Below, piece by piece: positions 8,054 through 16,325 of a stretch of DNA of 61,253 bases (positions are counted from its first letter, which is position 1; every line of letters begins with the position of its first letter). The translations under genes and the position numbers were made by a program. The stretch is taken from NCBI GenBank assembly GCA_022574255.1, contig JACZSK010000007.1, positions 1 to 61,253 of the forward strand, given 5' to 3'. Source of the stretch: Pseudomonadota bacterium. Its GTDB lineage: Bacteria; Pseudomonadota; Alphaproteobacteria; Sphingomonadales; SMXR01. A model generated the notes under the pieces. It saw only the letters and a program-made list of their open reading frames with translations. It was not told where the DNA came from and did not search any database.

Positions 8054-8090
8054 CCCTCTCCCTTAAGGGAGAGGGTTGGGGTGAGGGTCG
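8054..8090. repeat. CCCTCTCCCTTAAGGGAGAGGG palindrome plus GGGGTGAGGG
   Basis: A perfect 22-nt palindrome identical to 2410-2431, followed by TTGGGGTGAGGG, which is the complement of the CCCTCACCCT block seen near the other copies. Part of the same dispersed repeat family. Confidence 0.75.
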
Positions 8091-8225
8091 GAAAAAAGAG
8101 CCGCCCGCCTTTGCAAAACATAACACGACGTTCATGCGCGGTTCAGTTAGCCGGCGCTAAACTGGTGCAACAGCTAGGGAATTTGCTTCGGCCGCAATTG
8201 CCGGGGAGCGAACGGGAGATGAAAA

Positions 8226-8735
8226 ATGTTTGTTGGCGCAACGGGAAATACCGACAAGATGGGTAAAGCGAAATCAATCGCGCTGCTGCTGGCCGCGTCG
8301 CTGAGCCTCAGCGCCTGCCAGGGCGAGAACGAAGGATTTGGCACGCTGATCGGCGCCGGCCTGGGCGCCTTTATCGGCCATGAGATTGGCGGACACGGCG
8401 ATGGCGCGGTGATCGGCACGGTGATCGGCACCGTGATTGGCGGCAGTATTGGTGGTTCCGTTGGCCGCAAGATGGACAGGGCCGACCGTCTGGCCGCCGA
8501 GCAGGCCCGTTATGCGGCGCTTGAAAACCCGCGGGCCGGCGAGAGTTCCTATTGGTACAATCCCGACAGCGGCAACCAGGGCTCCTATACGCCCCAGCCC
8601 GCCTACCAGACCAACCAGGGGCAGTATTGCCGCGAATATACCCAGAACATCACCATCGGTGGCCAGACCGAGACCGGTTATGGCACCGCCTGCCGCCAGC
8701 CCGATGGAAGCTGGAAGATCGTCAATAACGGATAA
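8226..8735 (+). CDS. Glycine-zipper outer-membrane lipoprotein (17-kDa surface antigen type)
   Basis: Up to 169 residues. CGGGAG 7 nt upstream supports ATG 8226; an internal ATG at 8259 would give a more typical signal, MGKAKSIALLLAASLSLSAC, with lipobox LSAC. Next is a glycine-zipper segment (about 40-80) rich in GxxxG: TLIGAGLGAFIGHEIGG and VIGTVIGTVIGGSIGGSVG. The C-terminal domain has YCREYTQNITIGGQTETGYG and TACRQPDGSWKIV, the pattern of the Rickettsia 17-kDa antigen family and of the RT0821/Lpp0805 surface proteins. It is likely anchored to the outer membrane; precise role unknown. It is a single gene with repeats on its upstream side. Confidence 0.85.
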   Translation: MFVGATGNTDKMGKAKSIALLLAASLSLSACQGENEGFGTLIGAGLGAFIGHEIGGHGDGAVIGTVIGTVIGGSIGGSVGRKMDRADRLAAEQARYAALENPRAGESSYWYNPDSGNQGSYTPQPAYQTNQGQYCREYTQNITIGGQTETGYGTACRQPDGSWKIVNNG

Positions 8736-8805
8736 GCGCTTTTTCGCCTGCCTCCAACGCCTCCCTCAAGCGGAGAAGTGCTTCGAGCGGGGGCGGTGGC
8801 CTTTC

Positions 8806-8850
8806 CCCAAGGATCATGGGCCCAAGGATTTAGGGCCCAAGGATCATGGG
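8806..8850. repeat. Three perfect-length 15-bp tandem repeats
   Basis: CCCAAGGATCATGGG, CCCAAGGATTTAGGG and CCCAAGGATCATGGG stand head to tail without gaps. Each unit is itself nearly palindromic at its ends (CCC...GGG). They lie between two convergent small genes. Confidence 0.9.
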
Positions 8851-8912
8851 GCGGGACTTCCCCCGGTCCCGAACATTGCCCCCGGCCACTGCCCCCAAAT
8901 TCGCCACGGCAA

Positions 8913-9230
8913 TCAGCGCGACCTTGCCAGCCTCAGCGCGCAGGGCTGCCGATTGCAGTTTTCAGATATACGAAGAAAGAGCAGCGCCACGGCCGCCCTG
9001 GCCCGGTCCTCATCGGACAGATCGCTGCAACTCTTGTTAATCCTGCACAAAAGGACTTCCCGCATCGCCCCCTGATTCGTTTCCTGGATTGCATCCCGGG
9101 TGACTTCCCGGGTCAGCGTGGTGGCACTCTCCGCGCCGGCGGTAACCGCGCCGGTATTCGCCTCGTCGGCGGTGGCTTTGCTCGAGAACAGGGCCGCAAC
9201 GCAAATCACAGCCACGAATAGCTTGATCAT
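8913..9230 (-). CDS. Small secreted protein of unknown function
   Basis: 105 residues from the ATG at 9230, which has GGGGGAGAGACTG upstream. The signal peptide MIKLFVAVICVAALFSSKATA is followed by a Thr/Ala/Glu-rich stretch (EANTGAVTAGAESATTLTRE) and a C-terminal part with four cysteines in two pairs (CRINKSC and CNRQPC), which suggests two disulfides in the periplasm. I do not recognise a family. The upstream (right) side is a strikingly AT-rich region that may carry its promoter. Confidence 0.55.
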   Translation of the reverse strand: MIKLFVAVICVAALFSSKATADEANTGAVTAGAESATTLTREVTRDAIQETNQGAMREVLLCRINKSCSDLSDEDRARAAVALLFLRISENCNRQPCALRLARSR

Positions 9231-9299
9231 CAGTCTCTCCCCCATCGTTTCGCCCGAGTAATCGGTCAGCAACCGGGCATAGAGAGACGCATCCCAAGT

Positions 9300-9410
9300 T
9301 AAACCATACCATAATTATCAACTTTAATCAATTAATTGTGTAGTTAGATCACGTTTTACTTGTGAGTATTTTAAATTAATTTAATTAAAATTTTAAATAG
9401 GGCTGTGAGC
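9300..9410. other. AT-rich intergenic island
   Basis: About 110 bp almost free of G+C runs (for example CTTTAATCAATTAATTG and TTTTAAATTAATTTAATT), in a region that is otherwise above 60% GC. It contains several TTAATTAA-like palindromes and lies just upstream of the small secreted gene on the minus strand. It may be a promoter or nucleoid-protein binding region; no specific site is assigned. Confidence 0.6.
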
Positions 9411-9439
9411 TTGTTTATTAGTGTCGCTCACTCTTTCGC

Positions 9440-9553
9440 TCGTCATTCGCCGACCCTCTCTGCGTGATGCGCCTTGGCGGCGAATCCAGTCTTGCTTTTC
9501 TGCATAGTGCTAACAGAAAGCTGGACTCGCCGATCAAGTCGGCGAGTGACGAA
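9440..9553. repeat. Composite REP-like element (long left arm, 31-nt spacer, short right arm)
   Basis: The left arm CGTCATTCGCCGACCCTC extends through TGCGTGATGCGCCTTGGCGG to CGAATCCAG. The spacer is TCTTGCTTTTCTGCATAG plus TGCTAACAGAAAG. The right arm is CTGGACTCGCCGATCAAG plus TCGGCGAGTGACGA. Outer and inner parts of the arms are complementary, so it folds into a large hairpin. Its partner copy is at 30388-30499. Confidence 0.85.
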
Positions 9554-9563
9554 AAAAGGCGGC

Positions 9564-10022
9564 TCACTCCCCGGTTTCATCGCCCTTCTTCCCCCAGATC
9601 ACCCGCCAGCTGGCGAGGGTCAGCAGTACCCAGCCGGTGAGAAGCGAGAAGCCGCCAAGGGGCGTGGCCAGGCTGAGGGGGCCGAGACTGCCGAGCCCAT
9701 GAATACCCAGCCAGTAGAGCGAACCCGAAAACAGCAGGATGCCGAGGGCAAAGGCGCTGCCGGAATATTGCAGCCATCTGGCCGATCCGCCGCTTTCCTG
9801 TTCACCGGCCGTTCGGCCTGGGCAGAAATTAGCCAGCACGCCGACGCCGAGCAGCGCCAGGGCGTGCGACATCTGGTAGTCGGCGCCCTGCATATAGAGG
9901 GCGCGGCCCGCCGCGCTCATGCCGGCTTCGAAGGCATGGTCGGCCAGGGCGCTTGCAGCCACCGCAATAAAGCCGTTTATGCCGGCCAGAAACACCCAGA
10001 TGTTTGGTTCAATCTTTTGCAT
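9564..10022 (-). CDS. DUF423 integral membrane protein
   Basis: 152 residues starting MQKIEPNIWVFLAGINGFIA. Four predicted membrane helices: 8-28 (with the DUF423 hallmark GxxxxxAxALADHAFE), about 55-70 (HALALLGVGVLANF), about 90-107 (SAFALGILLFSGSLYWLGI) and about 120-143 (PLGGFSLLTGWVLLTLASWR). The segment FALGILLFSGSLY plus TPLGGFSLLTGW is the standard family signature (YwdK/YgdD type). The molecular function is unknown. The start lies inside the preceding gene (14-bp overlap with 10009-10284), so translation is probably coupled. Confidence 0.88.
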   Translation of the reverse strand: MQKIEPNIWVFLAGINGFIAVAASALADHAFEAGMSAAGRALYMQGADYQMSHALALLGVGVLANFCPGRTAGEQESGGSARWLQYSGSAFALGILLFSGSLYWLGIHGLGSLGPLSLATPLGGFSLLTGWVLLTLASWRVIWGKKGDETGE

Positions 10023-10284
10023 AACAGTCTGCCTGCATTTTGTTGGCGGTGAAGCCGCCCGTGCCGTTGCTGGCTGCAGTGCGGTAATAGAGTGCCATGG
10101 TGACCATGTGGGTCGGCGAATATTGCCGGTAGCCCTGGCAGCCGTCGGCATCGCGCTGCTCCAGCGGGATCATGTAGGAGTCCATGCCGGTCTGGATAGC
10201 GCCATCGGGGAGGGGATCGCTTTCCGCCTGCTGCGCGCAGGCGGCGAGGGTCATGAAAATTACGAGTGCCAGTAGCCTCCACAT
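10009..10284 (-). CDS. Small lipoprotein of unknown function
   Basis: 91 residues from ATG 10284: MWRLLALVIFMTLAACAQQ carries a lipoprotein signal with lipobox LAAC (Cys16). The mature part has GMDSYMIPLEQRDADGCQGY, then YSPTHMVTMALYYR and a late Cys (ADCYAKD), suggesting one disulfide. Its start is 10 bp after the subtilisin-like gene stop and its end overlaps the DUF423 gene, so the three form one operon. I do not recognise the family. Confidence 0.65.
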   Translation of the reverse strand: MWRLLALVIFMTLAACAQQAESDPLPDGAIQTGMDSYMIPLEQRDADGCQGYRQYSPTHMVTMALYYRTAASNGTGGFTANKMQADCYAKD

Positions 10285-10294
10285 GGAGACCAGT

Positions 10295-12610
10295 TTAGAA
10301 GGGCCGGCGCGCGCGGACAAGCACTGTCGTCCGCCCTCCGGCAAAGCTGCTGTGTCCGGCGTTGAACTGGCGCATGATATTGGCCTCAATCAGCGTGCCG
10401 CCCAGACCGCGCCACTGGTAGCTCATCTCCAGGTCAATCTCGCGGCCGCTGGGGGCCAGCGCGGCGCCCCTGGAGGTGAAGAGAATTTCGTCGGCCAGAT
10501 AGTCGCGCCCGGTGGGCAGGGTCAGCCCGATGGCGCCGCTCTCGATGCGCAGGGGCTGCGATACCGCCAGCCCGATGCGATCATGGGTGGCGAACAGCCC
10601 GTCCTTGGTAATCGCGGCGGCGAAGCTCATGCTGCGGAAATTGCTGATGCCGTCGATGAAGCTGCCCGCCCCGGCGGCGGATACCTGCGTATAGCCGTGG
10701 TTGAAGCTGAGGGTCAGCGTCATGTCCGCCGGCAGGTCGGCGCTTGCGCCAACGCTGGTAAACAGGCTGCCGGCACCGTCGCCCAGCGTCAGTGCGCCCG
10801 ACGACAGGGTTCCCAGCACCGCGTTCTTTTCGTTCACGGCGCTGAGTTGAAGCATCAGGTCGATGGGTCCAAGGCGGCGGCTGGCGCGCGCGGTGGCGGT
10901 AAGGGCCGTCGCCTCGGGGCTGTTGGCGCCGAACAGGAAGTCGTTCGACCGCTCATAGCGGGCGTAGGAAAAGGCGAAAGACAGCCGGGTGCCGCCTTTC
11001 AGGCTGTGCGACAGGGCCATGCTGGATTGCGATCCCGCGGGCGTAAAGGCCAACTCGGGTGCAAAACCGCTGGAAATAAAGCCCCGCGCGGCGCTGTTTC
11101 CACCCTCCTGCTGGTCCAGCAAGGTTATCGGCGAGATGCCGTAGGCGGTGGCGAAACTGGTGTTTTCACCAAGCTTTCCGGTGAAATAGGCGCTTGGACG
11201 CTCCAGGCGCGTCAGGGCCCGCTGGGCCATGGGCAGGGCGTCGGCCAGTTCGCGCTGGCGCTGGTGACGGTCGTAGAATGAAAGGCGCAGCAGGCTTCCC
11301 TCGATGGGTGACAGCGACAGCGCCTCGTAGGTGCGTTTGCGCTCCAGCGCGCCATAGAGGTCAAAGCCTTCGTTGGCCCGGCTGCGCAGGCGCTCGCCCA
11401 GGTCGATGGTGTAGGAGCGCCGGTAGCCGTCCAGCATCATCACGCCGTTCAACGCGCCGGTCAGGCCGAAGCCGTCGCCGAAAGCGCCGCTTGCGTCTAT
11501 GCCACTGCTGCCAAGCGGGGTAATCGAACCCGCCACGGCCAGCGACAATACACCCAAAGGCTGGACGGCGGCGCCCAGGTTAATCAGCCCGTGGCCGAAC
11601 TCGCTATCGACGCCGGGCGCCCCCAGGTCGATGGCCGTGCTGAGAAGAATTTCGAAGACTTCAATGCCGGTAAGCGCGGGAAACAATTCAAACATCACGG
11701 CGGCGGCGCCGGTGACATGCGGGGCCGAGAACGAAGTGCCCGACCCGATGCCCAGTGTGTTCTGGATGAATGTGGAGGTGATATCAACCCCGGGGGCGAC
11801 CACGAAATAATCCCGGGTGTTGCCGGCGTGGTTGGAAAAGCTGCTGCCCTCGTTGTTCGGGCCAATGGCGCCAACCACCAATATGCTGCCCTCGGCGCCA
11901 TCATGAATGGCGAACTGGGCAAAAAGACTGGGGTTGGCGGAATGATCGTTGCCCGCCGCGACGACGAACACGATGCCCGCATCAAAGGCGCGGAAATAGG
12001 CGTCATGCAGGGCTTGGCTCACGGGCGAACCGCCGAGGCTGAAGTTGATTATTCTGGCGCCGCTTGCGATAGCCGCATCAATCCCGGCGACCAGGTCATC
12101 GTCGTGGAAATGGCAGCCGTCGTCGCTGCTGCAAGAGCCCGGATCGTCGGCGCGAAGCACCAGAAGCTGGGAATTAAAAGCGACCCCGTGGACGCCAACA
12201 CCGTCCCTGCGGGCGGCGATTATGCCTGCTACGAAGGTGCCGTGGCCCCCTTCATCCTGGATGGTGCGGATCTGGCGGGTCCCCACCAGATCCTGGCTGT
12301 CGGGGTGAATCTGGCCGACGAATTCGTCGTGGTTCACATCAATGCCGGTGTCGATAACGGCGACGATCACGCCAGCGCCGCTCAATCCGTCGTCGTAGGC
12401 GGGAATGGCATTGATATTGTTCAGGCCGTAGTTGGCGCGGAATTCAGCAGTATCGAAGGCTGATCCCGTTGGCCCCGGAGGCGGCGGCGGTGCTGGCTGT
12501 GCTGGCGGTGGGGGCGGCGGCGGCGCTACCGGGCTGCGGACGGTGGAGCCGCCACAGGCGGTCAACAGCATCAATCCGCAAAGCATCAAGGAAGCCAGAA
12601 TCTGTCGCAT
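10295..12610 (-). CDS. Subtilisin-like (S8) lipoprotein with beta-barrel-like C-terminal half
   Basis: 771 residues from ATG 12610 (AGGTGA 8 nt upstream). Lipobox LTAC gives Cys19, followed by a Pro-rich linker (about 30-47). The S8 protease domain has Asp87 (VIDTG), His123 (GGHGTFVAG), oxyanion Asn221 (AAGND) and Ser293 (GTSFSAPHV), so the triad is complete. From about 385 the sequence changes to alternating polar/hydrophobic strands with many Gly, Ser and aromatic residues and ends VLVRARRPF, with the terminal Phe typical of outer-membrane barrels. This resembles a subtilisin autotransporter, but with a lipid anchor and the protease at the N-terminus. A Cys-containing insert (SCSSDDGCHFHDDD) lies near residue 160. 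Confidence 0.88.
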   Translation of the reverse strand: MRQILASLMLCGLMLLTACGGSTVRSPVAPPPPPPPAQPAPPPPPGPTGSAFDTAEFRANYGLNNINAIPAYDDGLSGAGVIVAVIDTGIDVNHDEFVGQIHPDSQDLVGTRQIRTIQDEGGHGTFVAGIIAARRDGVGVHGVAFNSQLLVLRADDPGSCSSDDGCHFHDDDLVAGIDAAIASGARIINFSLGGSPVSQALHDAYFRAFDAGIVFVVAAGNDHSANPSLFAQFAIHDGAEGSILVVGAIGPNNEGSSFSNHAGNTRDYFVVAPGVDITSTFIQNTLGIGSGTSFSAPHVTGAAAVMFELFPALTGIEVFEILLSTAIDLGAPGVDSEFGHGLINLGAAVQPLGVLSLAVAGSITPLGSSGIDASGAFGDGFGLTGALNGVMMLDGYRRSYTIDLGERLRSRANEGFDLYGALERKRTYEALSLSPIEGSLLRLSFYDRHQRQRELADALPMAQRALTRLERPSAYFTGKLGENTSFATAYGISPITLLDQQEGGNSAARGFISSGFAPELAFTPAGSQSSMALSHSLKGGTRLSFAFSYARYERSNDFLFGANSPEATALTATARASRRLGPIDLMLQLSAVNEKNAVLGTLSSGALTLGDGAGSLFTSVGASADLPADMTLTLSFNHGYTQVSAAGAGSFIDGISNFRSMSFAAAITKDGLFATHDRIGLAVSQPLRIESGAIGLTLPTGRDYLADEILFTSRGAALAPSGREIDLEMSYQWRGLGGTLIEANIMRQFNAGHSSFAGGRTTVLVRARRPF

Positions 12611-12698
12611 ATTTTTCACCTGTGTTGCCGCAATTATAGGCCTGTTCCGAAAACAGTGTCGCCGCAACATGGTAAATATATGGTGAAACGGACTTCAA

Positions 12699-13616
12699 CT
12701 AATTGTGAATATCAACTGCGGATGGCGCTTCCCGGCCTGCCAACGTCCCCAGGTTGGCGGAAAAGCCCCGATCGAGCTTTCGTTTTCGCGCCAACAGCAC
12801 AATCAACGCGAGATTCAGGGCCAGGGCCTCGAACAGAAAATAACCGATCGGCCAGCCGGCCAGCACGAATACGAAAATCGCCAGCGTATGGCTGTTGGCG
12901 CTCAGCACGCCCCAGCGATGCACATGGGCGGCGTAATGCCCGGCATAGCTGGCGGCAATGGCGCGGCGCGTCTCCGACCCGGCCGGGGCAAAGCTGTCAC
13001 CGTTTTCGGGAATTATGACGCCCTGGCCGTCGACCAGCCTCTGCAGCCGCACATAGGCCCACTCCAGCCACCAGAAGGTGCCTGCGCGCCAGGCCTCGCC
13101 CTGTGGTGTGCGGCCACGGGGCAGCGGCTTGTCGGCAGCGGTCCAGGCAACATATTTCTCGCGCTGCAATTCGTAGAGGGCCGCCTGGGCGATATGACTG
13201 GCGGCCGCAACCCAGCCCGCAACCCAGCCCCAGATCCCGTATTCGGGCTCTAAAATCCAGGCCAGCGCCGAATAGACCAGCATGAAGACTGAGTAATCCG
13301 CCAGCCCATCGACGATCCGCCCGGTGGGTGAGGCTTTGCCGGTGAGCCGGGCAACCTGCCCGTCGGCGCCGTCCATCACATGCCAGGCCAGCATGCAGGC
13401 CAGCGCCGCCAGTGTCTCGCCCCAAGGGCCTGCGCGGGCATAAAGCAGGGCGGCGGCAGCGCCAAATGCCAGTCCGGCCAGCGACACCAGGTTGGGATGC
13501 ACATGCGCGCGGGCCAGCAGTGGCGCCAGTCTGTTGCTCAGGGGGTGCAGCAGAAACCGGTTGCTAAGATTTTCGATCTCGGCCGGGCGCGAGGGGTTAT
13601 TTTGCGGGCCATTCAT
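12699..13616 (-). CDS. CDP-alcohol phosphatidyltransferase family protein
   Basis: 305 residues with several membrane helices. The catalytic motif is canonical: DGADGQVARL at about 82-91, eight residues, G, then DGLAD (D-x2-DG-x2-AR-x8-G-x3-D-x3-D). These enzymes displace CMP from a CDP-alcohol and attach the phospho-alcohol to a second alcohol, within the inner membrane. The substrate is not evident. Its ATG overlaps the stop of the RND exporter gene by 4 bp, so the two are translationally coupled and probably work together. It is 311 to 616 bp-scale separated from nothing else: the next gene on its right is the exporter and on its left an unrelated protease. Context with inositol-phosphate genes suggests a phospholipid head-group reaction. 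Confidence 0.88.
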   Translation of the reverse strand: MNGPQNNPSRPAEIENLSNRFLLHPLSNRLAPLLARAHVHPNLVSLAGLAFGAAAALLYARAGPWGETLAALACMLAWHVMDGADGQVARLTGKASPTGRIVDGLADYSVFMLVYSALAWILEPEYGIWGWVAGWVAAASHIAQAALYELQREKYVAWTAADKPLPRGRTPQGEAWRAGTFWWLEWAYVRLQRLVDGQGVIIPENGDSFAPAGSETRRAIAASYAGHYAAHVHRWGVLSANSHTLAIFVFVLAGWPIGYFLFEALALNLALIVLLARKRKLDRGFSANLGTLAGREAPSAVDIHN

Positions 13617-16297
13617 GACGCGCGGGGCTTTTCATTCGCCGACCGGCCAAACTTCAGCAGCAGCGGCGGCAGGGCCATGAAGGTGGCCAGCAGACAGGCG
13701 CCGAAGCCCAGCGTCGCCACGATGCCCAGTGATTTCAGGCCGCCCATGGAGGCCGCCAGCATGCCGGAGAAGCCCAGCATGGTGGTCAGCGTGGTCACCG
13801 CCGCCGCCCGCCCGGTGGTGCGCATGACGCGGCTCAGGCTGTCTTTCTCGACCGGCCCTCGTTCCTCGCTCAGCCCCCGTTCTTCGCTAAGTCGATGCAG
13901 GATGTGAATACCGTTGTCCACGCCGATGCCGATAATCGCCGGCAGGATGACCATGTTGAATATATTCAGCCGGATTCCCGCCCAGCCCATGATCCCGAAG
14001 AGCAGCAGAAGCGCCAGCGCCGGCGGCACCAGCACCAGCAAGGTCTTGCGCCATGAGCGGAAGAACAGCATCAGCGCCGCCACCGTGGCGCCCACGACCG
14101 CAAGGATGGCCTTCAGGGCGTCGCCCTTCATCAGTTCCAGCATGTCAACAAAGACCAGCCCCTCGGTGGCCGGATAATAGCTGCGTCCACCCACCCGGAT
14201 CACGCGGATATCGTCGGCGAATTGCCGCGCCAGGTCGGCCTGGTTCATGGATACGGAATTGAAAATATAGATGAGATGCCCGCCCACACCTTCACTGCCT
14301 GTGCCTTCATCTTCCGGGTCTCCAATGCCGGTGAACATGCGCTTCAGGCCTTGCGGCAGGTCATCGGGCGCGATCCCGCCAATCTCCAGGTAACGCCGCC
14401 AGTCGTCGCCGTCCGCGACGTCCTCTGGGGGGGGCGCCAGCCCCAACTCCCGCACGCTTTCCCTGATGCTGGCAATGATCGCCAGGCGCTCGGCCTGCAC
14501 CTCGGGCAGCGGCGCATAGGAATAGAAGGATTCCACCTTCTTGATGGTCGGCGTGTCGGTGTCGGCAGCCATATAGGCCTCAAAATATTCCAGGATGGCG
14601 CGCACTTCGCCGGTGGTCTCGACAATCAGCACGGCGCGGTCGGTGCCGTCGGGAAAGACCCTGGAGATGTTTGCCTGCATGGCATTGTGTTCCGCGCTGC
14701 GTGCCGCCTGAAGCCGGCCGAAATCCTTCTCGAAGCCGGCGCTGGTGGCCCACAGCGCCGCCGCAATCGCCAGTATAATCGTCACGCCCAGTGAAGCGCT
14801 GGGGTGCCGCACCGCCGCCGCCCACATCGGCGAGCCCATTTCCCTGCCGCTGCCCGGCGCCGGCGCCAGGCGCATTTTGTCGGCCATCACCAGCAACGAA
14901 GGGAACAGCACATACATGGCCAGGAAGGCCAGCAGTATGCCGGTTCCGGCGATCAGGCCAAATTCCCGGAAGGCGCGGAAATCGGTAATCATCAGGGCAT
15001 AAAAACCGGCCGCGGTGGTCAGCGCCGCCACCACCGAGGCCCGCCCGGTGTGGCGGAAAATAGCGCTCAGCGATTCTTCCAGGCTTCCGCCCCCGGCCCG
15101 CGTTTCGCTGAAGCGGGCGAGATTATGGATGCCGAAATCGACCCCCAGACCGAACAGGATCAACACCAGGAAAACCGTCACCAGATTAAGCCCGCCGATA
15201 ACAAGGGCGGCCAGCGCCATGGTCCAGAGAATGCTGACCACCAGCGGCAGTGCGATCAGCACCAGTGATGTGAGGCTGCGGAAGGTCGCCACCAGCAGCA
15301 GCGCGATCAGCGAGAAGCTCCAGATGCCGCTGGTTGATACGTCGCTGATCACCGCGTTGAACTGCACCACACGGTTATATATGCGTCCGCCCACCCGGGC
15401 CTCGAGATTGGCGCCATACGAGCCCGCATCCATTTCGCTGATTGCCCGGTTCAAATCACCGATAATGCGCTGCGAGGCCCCGAGGCCGCTGTCGGCGGGC
15501 CTGGGCCAGACCACCAGCAGGGTAACAGTGCCGCCATCGCCGTCACTGGCCTGAAACAGTCTCTGGCTTTCGGGGCCATCGAAGCCGGCGGAAGGCGCCC
15601 CCCCGCCGCCGGTTATGTCAGCTATTTCCCGCTCGATTTCTTCCCTGCTGATCGTCGGATAGGCGGGCTCGCTGCGCAGGTGAATAGTCACCGGAATCCC
15701 GGCGAACTCGCTGAAAAGAGAGGCGTCTGATGCTGCCGCCCGCTCTTCCAGCCGCGCCTTCAGCGCCCGCAGTGCGTCGGCTTCCAGGTAAAGCAGCCGG
15801 TGACGCGCGAACAGCGAGATATCCTCGGCATAGTCGGCGGAAGCCACCCAGTCGAATTCGGCGAGAATTTTGTCCCGCAGGTCGGCGGCGAAGCGCGCCC
15901 CGGCTTCCCGGCCATCCTCTCCGTCATCCTCTCCGCCGTTGGTGGTAATCACCACCATGGCGCTGGCGAAGCTGCCGGTTTTTTCCAGCACCCTGTGCAG
16001 ATTCTCGACGCTGGCCACGCCGTCGGGCATCAGGGCTTCCAGGCTGGTATCCAGCTTCAGCCGTCCCAGCGCCGACCAGGCCAGCGCCGAAAGGACCGCG
16101 GCGGCCAACAGAACCAGCCAGAAATGGCGCCGGTGAAGGCGGGCCATCCTGGCGGCCCAGTCATGGGCCCGATCATGAGCCCAACTCCCGTGATCTTTTT
16201 CACCGCGCTCGGTCAATTTGGACTTCCGGTTCGGCGGTCGCCCCGGTATACGACCTTGCACCATTGATTTCTGGTCCGGGCGGGCTGTAGCTTGCAC
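13613..16297 (-). CDS. RND superfamily (MMPL-type) exporter
   Basis: Up to 894 residues. It has the two-fold RND architecture: TM1 (FWLVLLAAAVLSALAWSAL, about 59-77), a large periplasmic loop, a helix bundle containing LFGLGVDFGIHNLARFSE, a second TM1-like helix (GVTIILAIAAALWATSAGF), a second loop, and a bundle with IGIGVDNGIHILHRLSEE. The paired G-x-GVDxGIH segments are the TM4-type motifs of MMPL/HpnN-like lipid exporters. The true start is uncertain: 16297, 16264 and 16147 (just before TM1) are all possible. Only 28 bp separate 16297 from the divergent gene on the right, so a shorter start would leave room for a promoter. It is coupled to the CDP-alcohol phosphotransferase, which points to lipid export. 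Confidence 0.87.
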   Translation of the reverse strand: MQATARPDQKSMVQGRIPGRPPNRKSKLTERGEKDHGSWAHDRAHDWAARMARLHRRHFWLVLLAAAVLSALAWSALGRLKLDTSLEALMPDGVASVENLHRVLEKTGSFASAMVVITTNGGEDDGEDGREAGARFAADLRDKILAEFDWVASADYAEDISLFARHRLLYLEADALRALKARLEERAAASDASLFSEFAGIPVTIHLRSEPAYPTISREEIEREIADITGGGGAPSAGFDGPESQRLFQASDGDGGTVTLLVVWPRPADSGLGASQRIIGDLNRAISEMDAGSYGANLEARVGGRIYNRVVQFNAVISDVSTSGIWSFSLIALLLVATFRSLTSLVLIALPLVVSILWTMALAALVIGGLNLVTVFLVLILFGLGVDFGIHNLARFSETRAGGGSLEESLSAIFRHTGRASVVAALTTAAGFYALMITDFRAFREFGLIAGTGILLAFLAMYVLFPSLLVMADKMRLAPAPGSGREMGSPMWAAAVRHPSASLGVTIILAIAAALWATSAGFEKDFGRLQAARSAEHNAMQANISRVFPDGTDRAVLIVETTGEVRAILEYFEAYMAADTDTPTIKKVESFYSYAPLPEVQAERLAIIASIRESVRELGLAPPPEDVADGDDWRRYLEIGGIAPDDLPQGLKRMFTGIGDPEDEGTGSEGVGGHLIYIFNSVSMNQADLARQFADDIRVIRVGGRSYYPATEGLVFVDMLELMKGDALKAILAVVGATVAALMLFFRSWRKTLLVLVPPALALLLLFGIMGWAGIRLNIFNMVILPAIIGIGVDNGIHILHRLSEERGLSEERGPVEKDSLSRVMRTTGRAAAVTTLTTMLGFSGMLAASMGGLKSLGIVATLGFGACLLATFMALPPLLLKFGRSANEKPRAS

Positions 16298-16325
16298 CAG
16301 ACCATAACCGTATCAACCGCTTTTT

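Noticed and set aside
10184-11281. 365-codon plus-strand frame opposite the subtilisin-like gene
   Set aside because: The minus strand encodes a coherent lipoprotein and barrel-like protein; the plus frame is Ala/Gly/Gln-rich and has no start signal.
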